Below are positions 57,308 through 64,000 of a stretch of 64,000 bases of DNA, piece after piece. Source of the stretch: Tetrapyrgos nigripes. Lineage: Eukaryota > Basidiomycota > Agaricomycetes > Agaricales > Campanellaceae. Both the position numbers and the translations under genes were made by a program. Below the pieces are notes generated by a model. That model was given only the letters and a program-made list of their open reading frames with translations. It searched no databases and had not been told where the DNA came from. Every line of letters begins with the position of its first letter. Within the stretch, counting starts at the first letter, position 1. The DNA is taken from positions 1 through 64,000 of the forward strand of contig JAACJM010000037.1 in the NCBI GenBank assembly GCA_013368315.1, in the 5' to 3' direction.

Positions 57308-57750
57308 GATGATCAACGTCACATTAAGAGAACCACGACCTCAAGGAAACGACTGCTTCTGTTCACATTCCTGAATGCTCAGTGTTTAATTTAACTTCTC
57401 ATAATACACACGTAGAAAAAGATACCGTCGCACACCTATAATTGTACGAAGAGGCGCTGACCAATACTACCAACGCTGATGTAGACACTGGCGGGGAGAT
57501 GAAAGCGGAGGGTAGAGAGAACGAAATAGATATAAGAAGACGATGACGGAAAAGCCGCTCCGCTCGTCCAAGTCCAAGTCCAGGTCCAGTGAAGACTCGT
57601 AGACTGGTTCCACCCCCATCTTCCCCTGAGTCCATGTCCACCTCGACCTTAAGCTCCAACAGTTATTGCCCAAAAATACCCCCGGCCTCGAGCACAGTAC
57701 TCGTGGAGGAAGGAAGTTTTCAACCCAAACCTCCACTCCGACATTAACCA
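57308..57750. other. No gene recognised
   Basis: Open frames exist on the minus strand (57399-57736) in two phases. They are Ser/Val/Leu-rich, and neither has a motif or intron support. Confidence 0.35.
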
Positions 57751-60283
57751 GCCGCTAGCGTTTTCCGCTATGCATGCTAATCTCTCGTCTGATGCTCAGA
57801 CCGCGTCACAAACCCCCACTGCTCGAAAGCTTCTACTCGGTAACTTCTCGTGCTAGCACAGCCTATCCTTGGCCTGGACGAATTGGGAATCTGTACTGAG
57901 TCCATAGCGGCCCCAAGTTCCGACGCCCGTCTCGCCGTATTCCAGAGCCCCAGTCCAGATCCCGACATAAGCGCTGGCTAGCTCTTCCGAGAAGACAGGA
58001 ATAGAACGAAACGGCGACGTTGACAGTACCTAAAGCATAGCGTAACCCACAAGGAGGACGGTATAAGCATGGTCATGTGTACATGGTCGTTGGAAGGCAG
58101 ATATGCGGATTTGGAAGAGGGGTGAACCGTGATATAGACGTAGTGGATTTAGAAGCTGGCGATACCAGCGCGAGGTGCGAGGAGAAGTTGTCGGGTCTTG
58201 ACATGATACATAGCGGCGGGATTGTAGTACCCTGTAGGATATGGAGCAAGTGGTGAATTGGGAAGGAATAGTGACTGGTGAAGGATGTTAAAGCTTGGGT
58301 GTTACCGTGCCCTGGCGCTGAAGCTAACGGACAGGCCAAGGGAGGGTAGGCTGTGTACATCTTGTCGAAGGGGATGATATAGGAGCTGGAGTCGCCCATG
58401 GGTACGATGATGATAGTCGGTATGGGTACCTGGTGCTTGGACGAGTTGACGACAAGCACTGAAGGAGGGGTATAGGTTGATTGTGGTTGGGCGCCGTCAC
58501 ACGAAAAGATAATCAACCAACGGCGTACATAGGTCTCGGTATCGCCTACGTTGGACCATTGGCTCTTCGTTCTGCTTTATCGGTATGTCTACTTGACGGA
58601 GGATGGAGAAACCCTCTTCGGGAATTAAGAGCTGGTACTCCGGGATAGAAATGGAATCAGAAATCTGTAGCGTCGGCACTCGACACTATGGAAGGTGGAA
58701 TGGGATGAGGAGAAAAATTGGCTGCGGAGACGAACTTGGACGTGGGCGTGGGCGCGGAGGTAATGAAGTGGCCCAGCGACGGGAGAAGACAAGCGGAAGG
58801 TGACGCTTTGAGATTCACAGTGGTACACTTGAGCTGACTTGCACAAGTCCAGTGTAGAGCTCATCTGCTGATGGTACATGTCGTTAGCAAAACCGACTGG
58901 AGCAAGAAAAATGATATAAACATACCTCCACTTCCCTCTGATAATCCCACTTAAGCTCTGAGTCTTAGGTCCCTTTCTCGTTGTTATCTCCAGGACTCAA
59001 TTCCATTCCTCTACTTGTGCTCTTCCTCATTCATCGCCGACTCGCTCCCAGAATAAAACCATAAGGCAAGCACAGAGCGGTGTTGGGCACAGCTGGAGCC
59101 TATGCAACTGGAAGTGGGTGCTGGCCTCGTATAAACCACACGAAACTCCATGTCATCGTTGTCAGCGTCGTGAGTGCCAGAACACCGTCAACGTGTCAAG
59201 CGTCGCATCGAGGCGCGTTTAGATGATAAGGAATCATCCAGAAGACTCAGAATCTGAGTTAAGCATGTTGGGGCATCAGTCTGATTTGCTAGAGCTTGAG
59301 ACGATGCTTGGAAGACGTCGGCGATTCGTTAACTAAATGTGAGCAAAAAGGTCAGAAATCCTTCCAAGAAGACCAAGAAGGCTGAACTACACACCTTAGC
59401 CAAATAACTAGACACTATGATTTGCGAAGAGAGTCACAAGCCGGTATAGCTAGGTTCCGTTATCGTCGTCGTCTAGAGCGATAGTGGTGGTTTCCGCAAG
59501 GAGGAACTGGGGACAGAATAATGGAAGTAGGCGTGTCGGGAACAGCTTGGACAGGAATGGGGGAGACGATAGTGGGGGATGGCAAGAACCGTTTGACGAC
59601 GAAGGATGATATATCGTTGTTGGCGTATCCGCCGACCCAAACCTCTACTACTCTTTCACTCGTCCCTACATTTCCAGCTCCTTCCCCAGTCGCACCTGTA
59701 CCGCTCGCAGAACCATCACTACCACCACTAGAGCCATATTCACCGTCGTATTTGTCGCCGTATTCGTCTCCCCAATACCCTCGGCTATCCAAGTACCAGC
59801 TCCCGTTGCACCACCCATCGTTGAGCCGTACTTGACCCAGCTAATGGACTTGAGGTCGACGGAGTCGAGGGCCTCACAGCTGCATCAACTACATCCATAC
59901 ACCCACACACCCGCCCCACTGGTACCCCTCCTGATCGCATTCAAATTGGTGGTGTTGTGGTTTGTATGACACGAAATCGTATTTGGCGAGTGGGACGGAG
60001 AGTGGGGAACCAAGAGAGATCCAGCTGAAGGGGGCATGAGGCCGTAGAAGGGAGCTGAGAGGGTGAGGTTGGGTACGAGTGCGATGGACATGAGGCTTGA
60101 GGGGTTGGGTGTTGGGTCCTGAAGACAAAACTCGTTAGCATGACACACTCGAATATGTAAATAAAGAAACAGGTAATGTAAGTGGGGGAGTAAAAAATGG
60201 GAAGGAAGAATGGAAGAATGGAGGTAGAGTACGGAATGGAACCGAGGGTTAAACATTAAAACGAAAGAGAGACAGACATACAC
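57751..60283 (-). pseudogene. Unrecognised degenerate coding region(s)
   Basis: Two coding-like blocks lie on the minus strand. The right one (60283-59460) has a clear intron (about 60281-60122, gtatgt...ttcag) and then LVPNLTLSAPFYGLMPPSAG, a frame change into KYDFVSYKPQHHQFECDQEG, and later GYWGDEYGDKYDGEYGSSGG with a Gly/Ser-rich stretch and VSERVVEVWVGGYA-like sequence. The left one (58679-58073) reads MPTLQISDSISIPEYQLLIP, then YTPPSVLVVNSSKHQVPIPT and IIVPMGDSSSYIIPFDKMYT. Base composition and codon pattern are protein-like, but frames change repeatedly. They could be one decayed gene or two. I recognise no family; aromatic and Gly/Ser-rich sequence hints at a secreted or surface protein. 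Confidence 0.35.
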
Positions 60284-61018
60284 TGCTGTGGGCCAACCAT
60301 ATTTGCAACCATTTTTGAGCGGACTTAAATCACGAATTTTTCACACCGTTTCTGCGAGATGAAATTCATACTATTTGCTCTTGCAAAGATTCTCCTCAAA
60401 TATATGGCGATAAAATTTCCCATATACCCACCGAAAAACTCGCCGAATATAATTCAACTTTTGCTTCATGAGAAAAACCCTACCATAATAAGATTTCCTA
60501 TTTGAGTCCGATTTGATGAGCGAAAAGTCAAAGTAATTCAGATCAGTATTCCGCCATGTGGTATACAAGAAAATTTGCCGTAAGTTTCCGAAACCGAGAA
60601 AGTTAACCTATTTCAGGAAGTACTTTCTCATTCGCATATAGTGACATTTTTTGCAGCCTAAACACCGTCGAAGTATAGGTCAAATTTCTGCCGTAACTTG
60701 CCGAAGGTACACACCACGCTTTTATTCTATTTCAGTAGAAGAAAAAGGTGACATTTCTGATCAAATATAGGGTGTCCCAAAACGCAAGTTTTTTGATCCG
60801 GTGTATTCGGACTGCAGAAATTGCAAATGTTGCGCTGATACCGGCACAGCCGATACCCCACATTTTTCGACTTTTCGTTCGCCGAAAAAAATGAAGTTTT
60901 TCACCACGTAACTGACATGCAAATGCGATTCGTATTTTGGCGAGCAGCTTGAGAAGTATTTGAGCTTCTAAACGTTGAAGTATTTCACTTAAAATTACAC
61001 CAACATAGTCCCAGAGTC
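60284..61018. other. No gene recognised
   Basis: AT-rich DNA with a loosely repeated GCCGTAA(G/C)TT(T/G)CCGAA motif (about 60577 and 60692). No open frame of interest. Confidence 0.4.
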
Positions 61019-61171
61019 AAACATTACACCCACCTTGCAACCGACCCCTGTTCTCGTTTCAACGTCTAGCAGCAGCCGTCCAAACTCCAGTCAGGCCCTT
61101 GAGGAGTCTTTGCGAGTGCCATCTATGTCGGTCTCACTTAAGTAAATGAAGGGAAACGAAAGAGAGGAACA

Positions 61172-62279
61172 CAAACATCTGTGTGCAATATGCCCAACAT
61201 TAACGCGCATTACGACTCATGGTGCATCCTCGCCAAAATGCCACATACAACTCCCTGCGGCACATCCTCTCACCATCCAAATTCCATTCCACCGGATTGT
61301 CATCATCTATTGTCTGAAACTTCGGCATCCTGACCCATGACTCCTCATGGTGCATTTGCGTTAAATCATGAAAAGTGGATGTTGTACGTCCTCTCATTCC
61401 TAAAATCTTACCTGGAATGACTCTTACTCATTATCTGTTGACTAACTTCAGCTTCCTGCATGGCTTATTACGGTACGACTTTTCCCTAGCGTGCATCACG
61501 ACCCTCTTTGCTGATAATGTACTGTAGTACCTATTCAATGCGGCACGTCGCCGTCACTCGATTAACATTTGTTGTTTCACGCGTCTTGCCAACCAAATCC
61601 CTACTCGCTGCGGATTATACATCTTGAGTGCGTGGGATGGTAAACTGAAAATAGGATATACCAGAAGGCGATTCAGAAGTCGGTTGATGGAGTGGAATAG
61701 ACAATGACGAGGTGAAGGATATCGGCTAGTGTGGGCCATACATTGTCCTCCCCAATTGCTGAAGGTCGCAGGTAAGCTTTTGGAATTTCCTCCTCCTCAC
61801 TCCTTTTAACTTTCATTTTATGGTCCCTTTTTCAGAGAAACAGGCACACGCGAAAGTTGGACTGCTTAGTGAATGTCGTTACTTTGGGAAGTGTCCTTAT
61901 TGTGAGTCCTTCGAAGCGCACAAATGAACGTAGCCGGACTGACCACTGCCAAGAAGGCGGGAGACGCCACAGAGAGCTTTTTCTGCTACATGATTAGGTA
62001 AATGCCATGGCTTTGGCCGTGGTGAGGGTTAGAGATGCTGTTAGGAAAGTTCAGGGATATTGAAAGGCATGGAAGTGCAGCTCCGTATGCGTGTATGTCT
62101 GGACAAATATTGCAAGATGGAATAAGTACTATCCACAACATTTGCTTCATGTTCATATCATGTAAATATGCTGCTTAGGTCTTTTGATGTGACATGAAGA
62201 TGTGACAACATCGTACTTCTCTTTCTTTTTGTTAACAAACTTCAGTTACACCCACGATGACTCAAGTTCTCTAAACTGA
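61172..62279. other. Spacer inside the inverted-repeat unit
   Basis: No convincing coding region. Short frames at 61146-61340 (+) and 61554-61739 (-) lack motifs. Confidence 0.4.
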
Positions 62280-63890
62280 AGATGAGATGAACCGGGCCCA
62301 GACAGATGTGAAATGAGCCCAACGGAATTGCCAAGAGGGCTTGAGACTATCATGAGAAATTGTAACAGGAAGGACAAGTAACTAACGAGGATGACTGGAG
62401 AAGGAAAGAGCTGATAACTGACCGAGTACTGAGTAACCTAAATACCCGGTTACCAGAAGAAGAGAAGACTTGCCTCGCCATGAAATGTGATCGTAGCGAT
62501 GTTGTGGTCGCATTGTTAGACGCAAAAAACTATACATCGCCAGGCATTGACAGTGCAACAGATCCACCATAACCAAGCTGGTTTCGTGCCAGGAAGACAA
62601 ATAAGTGACCAAACGAAACGATACGAATGGTAATGGCCTCAGCAGAACAAACAGGACAAAATGGGTTGCTAATATCCCTTGATCAAGAAAAAGCTTATGA
62701 TAAGGTAGATCATGAATACCTCTGGAAGATGCTAAGTTGAGAAGTTTGCCTTCCCAATAGAATTTATTAAGACTATACAACACCTATATAGAGACGTCAG
62801 TTATGGTAAATGGTGTTCAGAGCGAAACATACAACGTAATAAGGGGAGTCAGACAAGGAGACCCTTTATCCTGCCTCATCAAGTTTGACCTAGCCATAGA
62901 ACCCCTAGAGCCGTGATGCTAAGGAACTCGAAACTACAAGGATGTAATATTCTAGGGGCTGCAGAGAGACTAATAGCTAACCTTTTCACGGATGATTCAA
63001 CGGTCTTTCTAGCGGCCACAGATAACTTTGCAGACCTTCAGCTTACATTAGATGAATGGCACACTGCGTCAACAGCAAATTTTCATGTTAACAAAACCAT
63101 TATAGTCCCAATTGGAACGGAAGAATATAGACGTACTGTGATCAATACAAGGAGAACGAGTCCGTACCAGTATGGAACAAGCCCATACCTTGATTCTCTC
63201 CCCCTAATCTACACATAGCAAAAGAAGGAGAAGCAGTGAGAATCTTGGAAGCTTGGCTTGGAAATAACATTAATGCAAACCAAATATGGGCGCCAACAAT
63301 AGAGAAAATTGACAGAGTTTTGGAAAGATGGGCGAAAGGTTCACCCATGATGGAAGGACGAGAGCTCATAGTCCAAATGTTCGCTGGGGGTATGTCCCAA
63401 ATCCTAACGCAAGTACAAGGTATGCCGACCGATCACGAAGTCGAAAAGTGCCTATCAATACGTGTACATGCAAGCAAGTATATATATCTGGGATGAAAAA
63501 GATAAGAACCCACTAAGTAAAGATACAACATACCTGGATATCAAGGATGGCGGAAGGGCTGTTTTGGATATATCTAAATTTTGGACCAGATCGTCCCTTA
63601 TGGGAGCTATCATGGCAGACTCACTACTAGCTGCGAATACACCAGCCTCGGAAAACAACCTACTAACGTCATTCATTAAGCAAAATTGCTTTTTACAAAC
63701 TTGGTCAACTAGTACTAGCCCGCGATCCTCACAAGTTCCTGAACTACGAAATATGATTAGTACTGGGAAGAAATATGGGCTGCGAATAGAGGGACTGTAT
63801 ATGTGGACCGAATGGTGGGAGGGTGTCGAACACACAGCAGGCCTAGGTGTGTTCCTCTCTTTTGTTTCCCTTCATTTACTTAAGCGACCG
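62280..63890 (+). pseudogene. Non-LTR (LINE-type) reverse transcriptase relic
   Basis: Blocks of a reverse transcriptase follow in order but in shifting frames: HHNQAGFVPGRQISDQTKR (about 62570), GQNGLLISLDQEKAYDKVDH (about 62655), then LIANLFTDDSTVFLAATDN (62970-63020), where FTDD replaces the catalytic (F/Y)ADD. Next come RILEAWLGNNINANQIWAPT, RVLERWAKGSPMMEGRELIV with FAGGMSQILTQVQGMPTDHE, and a C-terminal DGGRAVLDISKFWTRSSLMG. This order is that of the LINE enzymes common in agarics, which copy their RNA into nicked chromosomal DNA. The altered catalytic box and many stops show it is dead. The endonuclease part is not visible. Confidence 0.85.
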
Positions 63891-64000
63891 ACATAGATGG
63901 TACTCGCAAAGACTCCTCAAGGGCCCGACTGGAGTTTGGACGGCTGCTGCTAGACGTTGAAACGAGAACAGGGGTCGGTTGCAAGGTGGGTGTAATGTTT

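Larger units (their letters stand above)
61019..64000. mobile_element. 3-kb unit with about 154-bp inverted ends, containing a LINE relic
   Basis: 61019-61171 (AAACATTACACCCACCTTGC onwards) matches the reverse complement of 63847-64000, with only a few differences. The right end coincides with the window edge, so the inverted repeat may extend further and no target duplication can be checked. Long inverted ends suggest a Mutator-like or other DNA transposon, but the interior shows only a non-LTR reverse transcriptase. Two opposed copies of one repeat flanking a LINE would look the same. Confidence 0.6.

Noticed and set aside
57399..57736. Two overlapping minus-strand open frames
   Set aside because: Both are open by composition; no homology-like motif and no splice sites.

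Overview
This window looks like nuclear DNA of a filamentous basidiomycete (mushroom-forming Agaricomycetes). The evidence is short 50-65 nt GT-AG introns in every intact gene, multi-exon DUF6534-type membrane protein genes, a MYND-finger gene of a style common in agarics, and relics of transposons typical of that group. I had no database access, so family names come from motifs I recognise in the sequence.

Layout. (1) 1-2719: the 5' end of a minus-strand Ty1/copia-type element with its LTR and a frameshifted Gag. (2) 2720-9281: a gene island with a perfect four-exon histone H4 gene, a possible spliced non-coding transcript beside it, a 1.4-kb hAT-like insertion with an 8-bp target duplication, and an 11-exon DUF6534 membrane-protein gene. 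(3) 9282-12410: gene-free DNA with small CACGCCG-ended inverted-repeat elements. (4) 12508-40606: nested transposons. Element A (12508-18828) has 148-bp inverted ends and carries a RecQ-like helicase (+) and a DUF6589-type protein (-), both broken. A Helitron starts at about 20.7 kb, is cut at 21892, and resumes in the same reading frame at 35608. The roughly 13.7 kb between holds a 12-kb structure with CACTGGGGGC ends. Inside it are an RLI1 gene fragment, a Tnp2-like fragment and a second DUF6589 + RecQ-like pair, this time head to head. A degenerate OB-fold-like gene follows the Helitron. (5) 40607-52120: further degenerate sequence with hAT-like and other inverted-repeat elements and unrecognised spliced gene remnants. 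(6) 52121-60283: a second gene island with an intact MYND-finger gene, a seven-helix-type membrane protein gene and degenerate coding stretches. (7) 61019-64000: a 3-kb unit with about 154-bp inverted ends around a non-LTR reverse transcriptase relic.

The main result is the repeated pairing of a RecQ-like helicase with a DUF6589-type protein inside two independent inverted-repeat elements, with different gene order. This suggests a two-gene DNA transposon in which DUF6589 would be the transposase. It resembles what I remember of helicase-bearing Academ (AcademH) transposons. All copies here are dead, with many in-frame TGA/TAG codons, frameshifts and later insertions.
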